Source: RGIG3701 sp964438515 | GTDB taxonomy: Bacteria; Planctomycetota; Planctomycetia; Pirellulales; Thermoguttaceae | Direction of reading: 5' to 3' | Assembly: GCA_964438515.1 (NCBI GenBank) | Contig: CAYTLK010000007.1 | Coordinates: forward strand, 1-64,000 | DNA: 64,000 bases | Shown here: piece by piece, positions 21,490 to 30,260 of the stretch | Layout of the letters: each line of letters begins with the position of its first letter | How positions within the stretch are numbered: position 1 is the stretch's first letter | Notes under the pieces: generated by a model | What the model saw: only the letters and a program-made list of their open reading frames with translations | Told to the model about the DNA's origin: nothing | The model's database searches: none | Position numbers and translations under genes: made by a program

Positions 21490-23772
21490 TTACATTCTGC
21501 GGCGTTCCTGAATCCAGAGGGCGGAAAGCGTGACGAAAAGAAGGAGCCAGAATGGTACAGAACACCAAACTGGATGCCGAATTTCTTCAATTTCCGTACT
21601 TCCTCCGCGTTGTGCATTCGTTTTCAGCGTCAAAATCACTTCGCGCGCAATCTCATTTGCGGTTTGAAGTTCCGGTTCGAACACTTCTCCGTCTGAATTT
21701 CGGGCCGTTTCTGTGAGTGCGGCGCGGTCCGCGGACGTTCTGCGAAATTCTGCGGCGGGAATCGTACGTTGAGACCCGGTTCGAGACGCAAATGGAATTT
21801 CAGATTCTTTTTCAGAAGAATCAAAATTATTTTCAGAAACCGTCTCGGAAGCTGTTTTTTTGGCCGAATTTTGGCACAATTCGTGAATCGTTTGAATCCA
21901 GTAACGCCGATACGCGCTTTCGTCGTTTTTTCTCCAGCGCCAAAAGTTTTCTGTAGCGTGAAAAACCGTGTTGAACGACCCGTTTCGGCCGCGAATAACG
22001 ATAGGACGCCCGTCTTCTGTTTCCGCCAAAATTTCCGCCCCTGAAAGAACGTGCGGAACGTCCCAAAACGCGTAAAGTGCCGGAAGTTCCGACTTATTCT
22101 GAGACTTCTTCTGACGTTGTACCGCCGCCCCGGTTTCCTCCAAATTTGAATTTAAGTTTGAATTTGAATTTAAGTTTGAATTCGAGTCCAAAGACGAATT
22201 TGAGTCGAAACCGGACGTCTGGAACTGCGGCGCGGCGCGTCCTGCTGCGGTGAGTTCCAGCGGGTGCGGCGTCTGCGTGTCGGAAAAAGGGGTGATTCCA
22301 GCAAAAGAAATCGGAAATATTTTCCCCAATTCCGCGCGATTCCAAGCGTCCGGCTGAAAATTTCTTCCTGCGATAAAAATCAGTCCGCGAATCGGAAGGA
22401 CCGAGCCTTTCGACCCATTTTGAACGTTCGGTGTATTGGACCCATTTTGTGCGTTTTGCACCTTCGACGCATTCGAACCCTCAAAAACAAGCAGGGATTG
22501 CAGATTTTCGTTTCCCAAATCCTCCGGCGAAATGGAATCCAAAATCACAACATCAAAATTCGAAAGTTCGTTTGCCGACGGAAAATTCGTCCTTTGATGC
22601 GCGTCCTGCTGCGCGTCCGGCGAAAGCGGTGCGTCCGGCGGCGACCAAGTTTCGAGCGACACCGTTTTTTCGCGGGCTAAAAGGTTCCTCAAGAAACGAA
22701 ACTCCCAGCTGGGCGCGGTCGTTACAAGCAAAACGCGGCGCAATCGTGCTGCAACTTGCAGCGAAAATGGAAGCGGCGGGTGCAGAATAAACGGAACTTT
22801 TTCTCCCGAAATCGTCGTTTCCAGCATGAGGCGATAATCCCCCTCAATTTCCGGCTTCCATTTCAGAACGACCCTCTTGGAATCCTCTTCTGATTTTCGT
22901 ACATTCTCATTTTCCCCGCCGCTTTCTGCGAGAGTCGCGTTGGTCGGCTTTCCGTTGAGGGAAAGTGACGTCAAACGAACGGAAACATCGTCTTTTACGG
23001 CTCCATGCGTTTGAATTTGAACGTGAAAAACGATTTCGTCGCCGCACAAAACCGTCGTTTGAGGATTCTGCCACACAATCTCAATCTGAGGAATTTCCTC
23101 CTTTCCGCCAAACACGACTGGAAAAACGGCACACTTTTGAAACGCGGCAGCTTTCGCGGATTCCGGCAGATTGGGGCCGTCGGTCACCACCCCATCCGAA
23201 AATAAAAGAACGCCTGAAAAATGTACATTTTTCGAATCGTCCCAAAACTGCATGCGCGCCGCGTGTTCCAACACGGTTCCGAGCGGAGATTTTCCGAGCT
23301 GCGGAGAGTCGAACAGCGGCTCTGCAAATTCAGAATGGTGAGATTCGGAATGGGCGGTTGATGAATGAACGGATTCAGGATGCGTGGAAGACGAAAACAA
23401 AAGCTGTGAAACGCTTCGAACTTCGACCTGAATTCCTTCTTTTTCCAAAAACGAACGAATTTCGTCGATTTCCGTCCTTAATTTCATCCATCGGCTGGCT
23501 CGTTCGGTTTCGTTTGCGGGAAGCGTCATACTTTGCGAGTCGTCGGAAATCATCAGAACCCCCAGCGTCGGCGTTCGGCGTTCGACGAGAGTCAGCTGCG
23601 CAAATCCTGCGAAAATAAGGACTGCGGCCAGCACTTGCAGCGCGGTTTCCCACCGTGAAATACGGGGTCTGCGCCGAATAATAAAGCAGACGCCGCCGAA
23701 AAATGCGAGAGCCGTCAAAACGAGCGCCCAAGCAGGAAAAACCGTGTTGAAAGTCGGAAACCAAACCGTCAT
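21490..23772 (-). CDS. Membrane-anchored vWA-like protein, second gene of a BatA-type pair
   Basis: A 760-residue protein with two N-terminal membrane helices (AWALVLTALAFFGGVCFII and ALQVLAAVLIFAGFAQLTL) and one near the C-terminus (FWLLLFVTLSALWI). Between them is a periplasmic vWA-like segment: VLMISDDSQSM stands where the DxSxS MIDAS motif would be, and VLLFSDGVVTDG later fits the MIDAS aspartate. A Ser/Asn repeat (NSNLNSNSNLNSN) is encoded by 12-bp repeats near 22140-22200. The start overlaps the upstream gene by 4 nt (ATGA), so the two are translationally coupled. Similar planctomycete pairs sit with MoxR ATPase and DUF58 genes, but neither is in this window. Probable role: envelope stress or complex assembly; not proven. 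Confidence 0.78.
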   Translation of the reverse strand: MTVWFPTFNTVFPAWALVLTALAFFGGVCFIIRRRPRISRWETALQVLAAVLIFAGFAQLTLVERRTPTLGVLMISDDSQSMTLPANETERASRWMKLRTEIDEIRSFLEKEGIQVEVRSVSQLLFSSSTHPESVHSSTAHSESHHSEFAEPLFDSPQLGKSPLGTVLEHAARMQFWDDSKNVHFSGVLLFSDGVVTDGPNLPESAKAAAFQKCAVFPVVFGGKEEIPQIEIVWQNPQTTVLCGDEIVFHVQIQTHGAVKDDVSVRLTSLSLNGKPTNATLAESGGENENVRKSEEDSKRVVLKWKPEIEGDYRLMLETTISGEKVPFILHPPLPFSLQVAARLRRVLLVTTAPSWEFRFLRNLLAREKTVSLETWSPPDAPLSPDAQQDAHQRTNFPSANELSNFDVVILDSISPEDLGNENLQSLLVFEGSNASKVQNAQNGSNTPNVQNGSKGSVLPIRGLIFIAGRNFQPDAWNRAELGKIFPISFAGITPFSDTQTPHPLELTAAGRAAPQFQTSGFDSNSSLDSNSNLNSNSNLNSNLEETGAAVQRQKKSQNKSELPALYAFWDVPHVLSGAEILAETEDGRPIVIRGRNGSFNTVFHATENFWRWRKNDESAYRRYWIQTIHELCQNSAKKTASETVSENNFDSSEKESEIPFASRTGSQRTIPAAEFRRTSADRAALTETARNSDGEVFEPELQTANEIAREVILTLKTNAQRGGSTEIEEIRHPVWCSVPFWLLLFVTLSALWIQERRRM

Positions 23773-25820
23773 CGAATTCCTCCCTCTGTCTTTTCAGGTT
23801 TCTTTTGCAAAATTACAGAAAGAAAAAGCAGTACGCCGGCCGACAGCCAAAGGATCTGAGCCAAAATAGATTTTTGTACGTTCCAGCTTTGAGATTCAGA
23901 ACAGAGGGATGCATCCTGAAAGGTCCATGAATTTGAAGCAATTTGGGACGCTTGAGAAACGTTTAACGCTTTAGATTCCGATGCGGGACAGTTTTTTGCG
24001 GCCGGTGCAACGCTGCGGGCGGAGGTGAGGAAATGCAGCGTTCTATCGACGAATGGAACAAAGGCGGGAAGAAGAGGAAACGAACTTCCGGAAAGATCGG
24101 CAGAAACGGCACTTAATGCGACTCGCCCTCCGTTTGGAAAGTCGCGAATTCTGAAAAAAGGCTTTCCGTTCGAAAATTGTAACAGCGTTTGATTTTCTGA
24201 ATTCAAAGATTCAGGCTGAATGGGTGTCCAGCGATAAATCGGAACGGTCTCGATTCCTGAAGGTGCGTGGGTGCGGAAAATTTGAGTGATGAAATGCTTT
24301 TGTTCCGTTAAAACAAGCGTCAAAGCCTCTTCGTCTTTCGGATTTTCGCGCTCGGCCCCGGTTACAACCGCCGGCAAAATACTTTGAACCGCAGCGAAAG
24401 AATGTTCCGTCGTCTGCGGGCCGGTGAAAAACCAAACTCCGCCGCCGGATTGGACGTATTCTTTGATTTTCAGCACCTCTTGTTCCGTAAAAAGCGGAAT
24501 TCCGCAGAGAAAAACTGCGTCGTAAGATGTAAGGTCCCACTGCGACAAATCCGCATCCTGACGCACATCGGTCTGAAGCAATTTTCCCCGGTTCGGACCG
24601 CGATTCCCAGGCGGGTACGTTCCGTCGCAAATCGCATTGAGCGCCGCTTGGATGTAAAACGAGCCGGATTCCTGTGCGTTTGAAAACCCGGGATTCCACG
24701 CCTCAACGATCAAAAATCTCGCAGAATCCTGCACGGAAACCTGAACATCGAACGAATCATCGAGAAAAAAGGAGTCTTTGAATATTTTAGAATTCGGCTT
24801 TGGATTCAAACGGGCTTCGATGGTATAACTTCCAGTCTGTGGGAATTTCACTGAAAACGTGATTTTGGCGCTTCCGTGTGCGGGAACGTCCACCCATTTT
24901 TGAAGCGGCTGCGTCCAAAAGACATTCGACTCCGCGCCGGAAACCGAGTCGAGGCGGTGCGGAATGGTGAGTTCCACAAGCTGTTTTTGTGCGTTTTTCT
25001 CCGAATCGTTCGAAATCGTGACGCAAACGAGACTTTCGACGCCGAAAAGAACGGGTGTTTCCAGCATTTCGAGCTCGGAAATCGCAAGATTTGGAACCGT
25101 CCGGAATGCGGAAATCAAATAATGTTTTGCGTGAGGCGTCAGCTTTTCGATTTCAGAAACAAAATTCGAAAGCACTTCTGAATCGTCCGTAAGATCCGAC
25201 AAAATCACGACTTCCGTACAAACTCCTCGTTTTTCTCTCGGCAAATTTTTTACCCGTTCGAGCGTTTTGCGCCAGTCAGACGCCCCGTTTTCAGGTTGTA
25301 CGTTATTCATATTTGAAAACGTTTCGTTTCCGACGGTTGGAACGACGATAAATTCCGGGGTTTCGGGACGGCTTTCCCAAAAGTGCGTTCGTGCGATTCC
25401 TGCGTTCCGAACCGCTTCAAAACGGGTTACGGAGCCGGTTTTTTGCGCAGATTTTGCGTCGAACGGCGCAAGCATGGAGCTGGAATTGTCGAAAATGAAC
25501 AAACAGACGGATTTCGCGGCGCGCACAGGTTCTGGTTCTGCTGATTTCGTCGAGTTTTCTGTTTTTTTGACGTTTATTATTGGGAACGCGGCGGCGCCGA
25601 GGATTGAGGCGAGCGCCAGCGTCTGAAACGTGAGCGTAAGAATTTCGCGCAAGCGAGTCCGTTGTTTTGTAGAATCATGTGCTTTTTTCAGAAATCGCAT
25701 AGCACCCCAAGCGATCGGAGTGGGTTTGGGTCGAAAAAACCAGAATATTCCGATGGGGAGGAAGCAAAAAATGGTTCCCCACAGAATTTCAGGCTGTAAA
25801 AAAACGACCGATTCAAACAA
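23769..25820 (-). CDS. BatA-type (aerotolerance regulator N-terminal) vWA membrane protein
   Basis: A 683-residue protein. The N-terminus is a BatA domain: FLQPEILWGTIFCFLPIGIFWFF, the WGAMRFL motif, then a second helix (LTLTFQTLALASILGAAAFPI). A vWA-like domain follows with VCLFIFDNSSSM as the MIDAS loop and EVVILSDLTDDSE as a later metal-binding loop. Residues ~380-560 hold a glutamine-amidotransferase-like fold (YDAVFLCGIPLFTEQEV, GGGVWFFTGP), as in many planctomycete BatA proteins. A C-terminal helix ILWLSAGVLLFLSVIL anchors it. It is first in the minus-strand operon with the next vWA-like gene. Confidence 0.83.
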   Translation of the reverse strand: MFESVVFLQPEILWGTIFCFLPIGIFWFFRPKPTPIAWGAMRFLKKAHDSTKQRTRLREILTLTFQTLALASILGAAAFPIINVKKTENSTKSAEPEPVRAAKSVCLFIFDNSSSMLAPFDAKSAQKTGSVTRFEAVRNAGIARTHFWESRPETPEFIVVPTVGNETFSNMNNVQPENGASDWRKTLERVKNLPREKRGVCTEVVILSDLTDDSEVLSNFVSEIEKLTPHAKHYLISAFRTVPNLAISELEMLETPVLFGVESLVCVTISNDSEKNAQKQLVELTIPHRLDSVSGAESNVFWTQPLQKWVDVPAHGSAKITFSVKFPQTGSYTIEARLNPKPNSKIFKDSFFLDDSFDVQVSVQDSARFLIVEAWNPGFSNAQESGSFYIQAALNAICDGTYPPGNRGPNRGKLLQTDVRQDADLSQWDLTSYDAVFLCGIPLFTEQEVLKIKEYVQSGGGVWFFTGPQTTEHSFAAVQSILPAVVTGAERENPKDEEALTLVLTEQKHFITQIFRTHAPSGIETVPIYRWTPIQPESLNSENQTLLQFSNGKPFFRIRDFPNGGRVALSAVSADLSGSSFPLLPAFVPFVDRTLHFLTSARSVAPAAKNCPASESKALNVSQASQIASNSWTFQDASLCSESQSWNVQKSILAQILWLSAGVLLFLSVILQKKPEKTEGGIR

Positions 25821-25890
25821 AATTCAATCTCCATTTGAAAACTTGAGCAAAAATCTCTTTTAGCTTTTGTATAATATTTTATTCCTTTTA

Positions 25891-25918
25891 AATATACCAG
25901 ATTTTTGCAGGAAAGCAA
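25891..25918 (-). promoter_or_regulatory. Probable promoter of the BatA operon
   Basis: On the minus strand TTGCTT (25918-25913) and TATATT (25896-25891) are 16 nt apart and about 70 nt from the ATG at 25820. Confidence 0.5.
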
Positions 25919-26055
25919 GCACTGACGCGACTTTTTTTCAGAAAGAGAGAAGAAATTAATGTTCCTCAGAATCTAATAATTGAAAAAAATCGGCGTTTTG
26001 CAGCATTTTTTTGTCGTAAGATTGAGGTTTTCGCAATTTTTTCTTTCTGTACCGC

Positions 26056-26083
26056 TTGACAAAAAGGGAGAGTTGGTTATAAT
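26056..26083 (+). promoter_or_regulatory. Consensus sigma70 promoter of the EF-G gene
   Basis: TTGACA (26056-26061), a 16-nt spacer and TATAAT (26078-26083) match the consensus exactly. It fixes the transcript start near 26090, which excludes any translation start upstream of that. Confidence 0.85.
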
Positions 26084-26151
26084 TGTGTGGAAATTTTTTA
26101 TTATACTTGTTATTTTTAGTAATATTCATATTCAAAGAAAGTTGGTTGACC

Positions 26152-28254
26152 GTGGCGGTTACGAATCCTATCTCCGCAATCCGTAATATTGGGATTGCTG
26201 CGCATATTGACTCTGGAAAAACGACCCTGAGCGAACGTATTCTTTATTATGCGGGACGTATTCATCGTATGAACGAAATTGCACAAGGCGCTGGTGCGAC
26301 GATGGATCACATGGACCTTGAGCGTGAACGAGGAATTACGATTCAGAGCGCGGCGACGACCGTTCATTGGAAAGATCGTCAGATCAACCTCATCGACACG
26401 CCCGGCCACGTCGATTTTACGGTGGAAGTGGAGCGTTCCCTCCGCGTTTTAGACGGTGCGGTCCTCGTACTTTGTGCGGTGGGCGGCGTTCAGCCGCAGT
26501 CGCTTACGATTGACCGTCAGATGCGTCGTTACAAAGTACCGCGTATCGCGTTCATTAATAAAATGGACCGAACGGGGGCGAATCCGTTTGAAGTGGTGCG
26601 TCAGCTGGACGAACGTTTGGCGTGCAATCCTGTGATGATGCAGTATCCGATTGGACGCGAACAGAATTTTGAAGGGGTCGTGGACCTCGTGACGCGCAAA
26701 GCGGTTTATTTTGACGGCGAAAACGGCGAGCACCTCCGTCTTGAGGACTGTCCGGACGATTTGAAAGATGTGGTGGAGGAGTATCGCGGAAAGATGCTGG
26801 AATCACTTTCGATGTTCAGCGACACGATTCTGGAACTTCTTTTGAGTGCGGAAGACGAAAAAATTACGAGCGAAATGATTCATGAAGTCGTTCGAACCTC
26901 CACGCAGTCCAGCCTGATGACGCCCGTTTATATGGGGACCGCGTATCGAAATAAGGGGATTCAGCTTCTTTTAGACGCCGTCGTCGAGTTTTTGCCCGCT
27001 CCGACCGATTTGACGCCGACCGCGCTGGAATTTGAGGAGCCTCACAAGGAAATCGCACTCGTTCCGGATTCGTCACTCCCCACAGTCGCAATGGCGTTCA
27101 AAATCGTTGAAGACCCCTATGGAACACTCGTTTTCATGCGCCTCTACCAGGGATCATTCAAAAAGGGTGAAACGTACTACAATCAGAGAACCGGCTCCAA
27201 AGAACGCTTCGGTCGAATCGTACGTATTCATGCAGACGAACGTAAAGAAATCGAAGAAGCCGGCGCGGGCGAAATTGTGGCCGTGATGGGGCTGGAATGC
27301 GCAAGCGGCGACACGTTCTGCAGTGAATATCCGTACTGCACCCTTCAAAGCATGTACGTTCCGGCACCGGTGATTCAGGTGGCGGTTCATCCGAAAGAAC
27401 GCGGCGACGCGAACCGACTTGGAAAAGCGCTTCAGCGTTTTCGTCGTGAGGACCCCACGCTTGTGATTTCGAGCGACCAGGAAACATCCGAAACGATTAT
27501 GTCGGGAATGGGCGAGCTGCATCTTGAGGTGTACGTCGAACGTATTCGTCGTGAATACAAGGTCGATGTGGAAGTTGGAAAACCGCGCGTGAACTATCGT
27601 GAAGCGCCGACCGAGGCCGTGAAGTTCGATTATCGATACAAAAAACAAACTGGCGGTTCCGGTCAGTTCGCGCACATTGTGGGTGAAATGATGCCGCTTC
27701 CGGATGAAGGAACGGATGAAACGTTCTTGTTCGAAGAACACGTGGTGGGCGGCCGCATTCCGCGTCAATACATCCCGGCAATCGAAAAAGGGGTACGCAA
27801 GTCGCTCGACAAAGGTCCTGTGGCGGGTTTTCCGGTGGTGAATCTTCATTACATCGTGACCGACGGTTCGTACCACGAAGTCGATAGTTCCGATATGTCG
27901 TTCCAGATCTGCGCGCAGACGACCATTCGTGAATATTTCCCGCAAACGAAACCGTGTCTTTTGGAACCTGTGATGAAAATCGCGATTGAATGTCCGCAGA
28001 GTTTCCAAGGGTCGGTCGTCGGCGACCTTTCGCAGCGTCGAGGCGTCATCGTAAATACAGAGATGGTTCAGAATAACGTACGAATCGAAGGTGAAGTTCC
28101 GCTTGCGGAAACGTTTGGTTACATGACGGATTTGCGCAGCATCACGCAGGGTCAGGGAACGTTCCTTCTTATGTTTTCGCGGTACAAAGCGCTTCCCGCT
28201 TATTTGCAGGAGGAAGTGATTGCGGAACGCAAAAAACAGCAGCAAAACAAATAG
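26152..28254 (+). CDS. fusA: Elongation factor G, spirochaete/planctomycete (mitochondrial EF-G1-like) type
   Basis: A 700-residue translational GTPase for ribosomal translocation. G-motifs: AHIDSGKTT (G1), DTPGHVDF (G3) and NKMDRTG (G4). GATMDHMDLERERGITIQSAATTVHW is the switch region, and its IQSAATTVHW form resembles the spdEFG1/mitochondrial EF-G1 branch. Domain IV-V residues such as HIVGEMMPLP and SITQGQGTFLLMFSRY are present. The start was placed at the GTG at 26152 (AAAGAAAG about 10 nt upstream) because the in-frame ATG at 26083 lies in the -10 box of a perfect promoter. The ribosomal-protein str operon does not surround it, so it may be one of several EF-G paralogues. Confidence 0.92.
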   Translation: MAVTNPISAIRNIGIAAHIDSGKTTLSERILYYAGRIHRMNEIAQGAGATMDHMDLERERGITIQSAATTVHWKDRQINLIDTPGHVDFTVEVERSLRVLDGAVLVLCAVGGVQPQSLTIDRQMRRYKVPRIAFINKMDRTGANPFEVVRQLDERLACNPVMMQYPIGREQNFEGVVDLVTRKAVYFDGENGEHLRLEDCPDDLKDVVEEYRGKMLESLSMFSDTILELLLSAEDEKITSEMIHEVVRTSTQSSLMTPVYMGTAYRNKGIQLLLDAVVEFLPAPTDLTPTALEFEEPHKEIALVPDSSLPTVAMAFKIVEDPYGTLVFMRLYQGSFKKGETYYNQRTGSKERFGRIVRIHADERKEIEEAGAGEIVAVMGLECASGDTFCSEYPYCTLQSMYVPAPVIQVAVHPKERGDANRLGKALQRFRREDPTLVISSDQETSETIMSGMGELHLEVYVERIRREYKVDVEVGKPRVNYREAPTEAVKFDYRYKKQTGGSGQFAHIVGEMMPLPDEGTDETFLFEEHVVGGRIPRQYIPAIEKGVRKSLDKGPVAGFPVVNLHYIVTDGSYHEVDSSDMSFQICAQTTIREYFPQTKPCLLEPVMKIAIECPQSFQGSVVGDLSQRRGVIVNTEMVQNNVRIEGEVPLAETFGYMTDLRSITQGQGTFLLMFSRYKALPAYLQEEVIAERKKQQQNK

Positions 28255-28274
28255 AAGTTTGAGTTTTTAGACGG

Positions 28275-28301
28275 AATCCCCTCTTGCGGCGAGAGGGGAT
28301 T
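28275..28301. terminator. Hairpin between convergent EF-G and acetyltransferase genes
   Basis: AATCCCCTCT (28275-28284) pairs perfectly with AGAGGGGATT (28292-28301) around a 7-nt loop, 20 nt after the EF-G stop. It is a strong stem but has no T-tract. Confidence 0.6.
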
Positions 28302-28418
28302 TAAGAATTTCGTGCGTTATACGGATTCCGTATGAGAATTTCGCAGCAGATTTTCTCATCTTGGAATCCGTTTTTCGTAAGTCTCGTCGATTTATCGTCC
28401 GTTTATCAACGTTCATCA

Positions 28419-28919
28419 TCAGTTCATCATCACAAACTCTGTCGGAAGGACGCGAGTGTGGTGGCGATACTGCATAATGTACGAATCTTCCTCGTGTTCT
28501 GCTTCCGCATGACGAATATTAATCGCTTTGAACCCAAGTGAGCGGAAAAAAAGCTGCGCTTCGAGATTCGATTCCTGTACAGAGAGCATCATCATGTTTC
28601 TTACGCCCCGCATCAGTCGGCACGCAACGCGCGCGATCATCTGGGAGCCGACGCCCTTTCGTTTGAATTCGGGAAGCACGGCGACATTCCGAATGACGAA
28701 AGCGTCGTCGAGGGTTTCGTAAACGATGTAACCGATAATCCGATTCTGATATTCCACCACCATCCCCACGGTATTGGAATGCATCAGCATCGCGGCAAAC
28801 TCTTCGGAATTCCACGGTTTCGTCGAGCTTTTTTGTTCCAGATCAAACACGCTGTCCAAATCTTTTTCCGTCATCCAGCGTAGTTGAACACGCAGCAGTT
28901 CCGCATTGGAAGTACTCAT
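28419..28919 (-). CDS. GNAT acetyltransferase, RimI-like
   Basis: A 166-residue single-domain N-acetyltransferase. The acetyl-CoA site is visible as VLPEFKRKGVGSQMI (R/Q-x-x-G-x-G/A type) near residue 85, preceded by RNVAV, and followed by LSVQESNLEAQLFFRSLGF, the typical beta6-alpha4 segment of RimI proteins. RimI acetylates the N-terminal alanine of ribosomal protein S18 in E. coli. This protein is somewhat longer and other protein substrates are possible, so no symbol is given. It stands alone on the minus strand with its own promoter candidate. Confidence 0.85.
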   Translation of the reverse strand: MSTSNAELLRVQLRWMTEKDLDSVFDLEQKSSTKPWNSEEFAAMLMHSNTVGMVVEYQNRIIGYIVYETLDDAFVIRNVAVLPEFKRKGVGSQMIARVACRLMRGVRNMMMLSVQESNLEAQLFFRSLGFKAINIRHAEAEHEEDSYIMQYRHHTRVLPTEFVMMN

Positions 28920-28932
28920 TTTCAGGTCCTTT

Positions 28933-28960
28933 AGTATACTGATATTTTTTCTCTCACCAA
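28933..28960 (-). promoter_or_regulatory. Possible promoter of the RimI-like gene
   Basis: On the minus strand TTGGTG (28960-28955) and TATACT (28938-28933) are 16 nt apart, only about 14 nt from the ATG at 28919, so the leader would be very short. Confidence 0.4.
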
Positions 28961-29076
28961 TGAGCGTATATTAGCGTTTTCTTAAATTTCTTACAATAGC
29001 GAAATGAGAATTTTCTCAAAAAAAACAGGAATTCTGAAAAAGTCTGCGCAACTTTCGTATTTTAAGGGAATCTCCC

Positions 29077-29105
29077 TTGCAAAAAATGCAAAGATGTGTT
29101 AAGAT
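29077..29105 (+). promoter_or_regulatory. Promoter of the ABC importer operon
   Basis: TTGCAA (29077-29082), 17-nt spacer, TAAGAT (29100-29105), about 90 nt before the first permease ATG at 29193. Confidence 0.55.
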
Positions 29106-29192
29106 AGAGACGTAAGGACTCAGAAACGACACTCTGAATTCGTACACAAATGAAAATTCACGTAAACATCCATCCTGTTTCAATAAAATATT

Positions 29193-30167
29193 ATGGGAAC
29201 CTACATTCTTCGACGATTACTCATCGGAATTTTGACGCTTTTACTCATCACGCTCATCGTGTACGGCCTGATTCGCCATATGCCGGGGACTCCGGTCACA
29301 CAGATGGAACTCGCGGACCCCAGTCGAGCGCTGACGGATGAGGATAAAGAAATGATTAACCGAATTTACGGACTCGACAAACCGTGGCTCGAAGCGTATT
29401 TTGTCTGGCTCGGAAACGTCTGTACCGGAAAATTAGGCGACTCGTTTTCCGAAAAAGCACCCGTAACGACCGTCATCGGTCAGCGCGTGGGGCCGACGCT
29501 CCTTCTGTCCGTCACGTCGCTGCTTCTCACCTACTTTCTTGCGGTCCCGATGGGACTTTACTCCGTCGTAAGAAAGGGAAAACCCGACGAACAATTTTTG
29601 AGCATTTTTCTGTACATCCTTTATTCCGTTCCGGGATTCGTTGCTGGAATTGGACTCCTCATTATTTTTTATCAGTACCTCAACCTTCTTCCTCCCGGTC
29701 TTCACGACTCGGCTTACGACTCGTTTTCGTACTGGGGAAAGGTCGGCGACACCGCAAAACACATGATTTTACCCGTCGTATGCTACACGTATGCGTCGCT
29801 TGCGTACCTGAGCCGTTTCATCAAGGCGAATATGGAGGAGGTTATTCGGCAGGATTACATTCGGACGGCCCGTGCGAAAGGCGTTTCGCCGAGAAATATT
29901 GTGCTTCACCATGCGTTTCGAAACACGTTGATTCCGTTCGTGACGCTTCTGGGTCTCTCGCTCCCCGGACTTCTCGGCGGCTCCATCATCATCGAGCAGA
30001 TTTTCAACTGGCCGGGAATGGGGCAGGCGTTTTTTCAGAGCATTTCGAACCGCGACTATCCGGTCATCATGGGGATGGTGCTGATGTTTTCCATTTTGAC
30101 GCTTCTCGGACAGCTCATCGCGGACATACTCTACGCCGTCGTGGACCCCAGAGTGACGCTGAAATGA
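29193..30167 (+). CDS. ABC importer permease, DppB/OppB family
   Basis: A 324-residue inner-membrane permease. It starts with the family-typical MGTYILRRLLIGILTLLLITLIVYGLI and GLDKPWLEAYFVWLGN. Several further hydrophobic helices follow, with the EAA loop YIRTARAKGVSPRNIVLHHAFRNTLIP that contacts the ATPase. The family imports peptides, nickel or oligosaccharides; the substrate depends on the binding protein, which is not in the window. The stop codon lies within an 11-bp tandem repeat. It forms an operon with the next permease and the ATPase gene. Confidence 0.93.
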   Translation: MGTYILRRLLIGILTLLLITLIVYGLIRHMPGTPVTQMELADPSRALTDEDKEMINRIYGLDKPWLEAYFVWLGNVCTGKLGDSFSEKAPVTTVIGQRVGPTLLLSVTSLLLTYFLAVPMGLYSVVRKGKPDEQFLSIFLYILYSVPGFVAGIGLLIIFYQYLNLLPPGLHDSAYDSFSYWGKVGDTAKHMILPVVCYTYASLAYLSRFIKANMEEVIRQDYIRTARAKGVSPRNIVLHHAFRNTLIPFVTLLGLSLPGLLGGSIIIEQIFNWPGMGQAFFQSISNRDYPVIMGMVLMFSILTLLGQLIADILYAVVDPRVTLK

Positions 30168-30229
30168 CGCTGAAATGACGCTGAAATGACGCTGAAATGA
30201 CGCTGAAATGACGCGAAATGACGCTGAAA
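30154..30229 (+). repeat. 11-bp tandem repeat spanning the end of the first permease gene
   Basis: TGACGCTGAAA is repeated seven times in tandem; six units are exact and one (30209-30218) lacks a T. The first unit encodes the last residues of the permease and the second supplies its TGA stop at 30165-30167. Each unit carries a TGA in the same register. Confidence 0.95.
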
Positions 30230-30260
30230 CAAACGCCGACATAAAATGAAAGCCTGAATC

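Noticed and set aside
30154..30229. CRISPR-like repeat array
   Set aside because: Units are 11 bp with no spacers and no cas genes are present; it is a simple tandem repeat.
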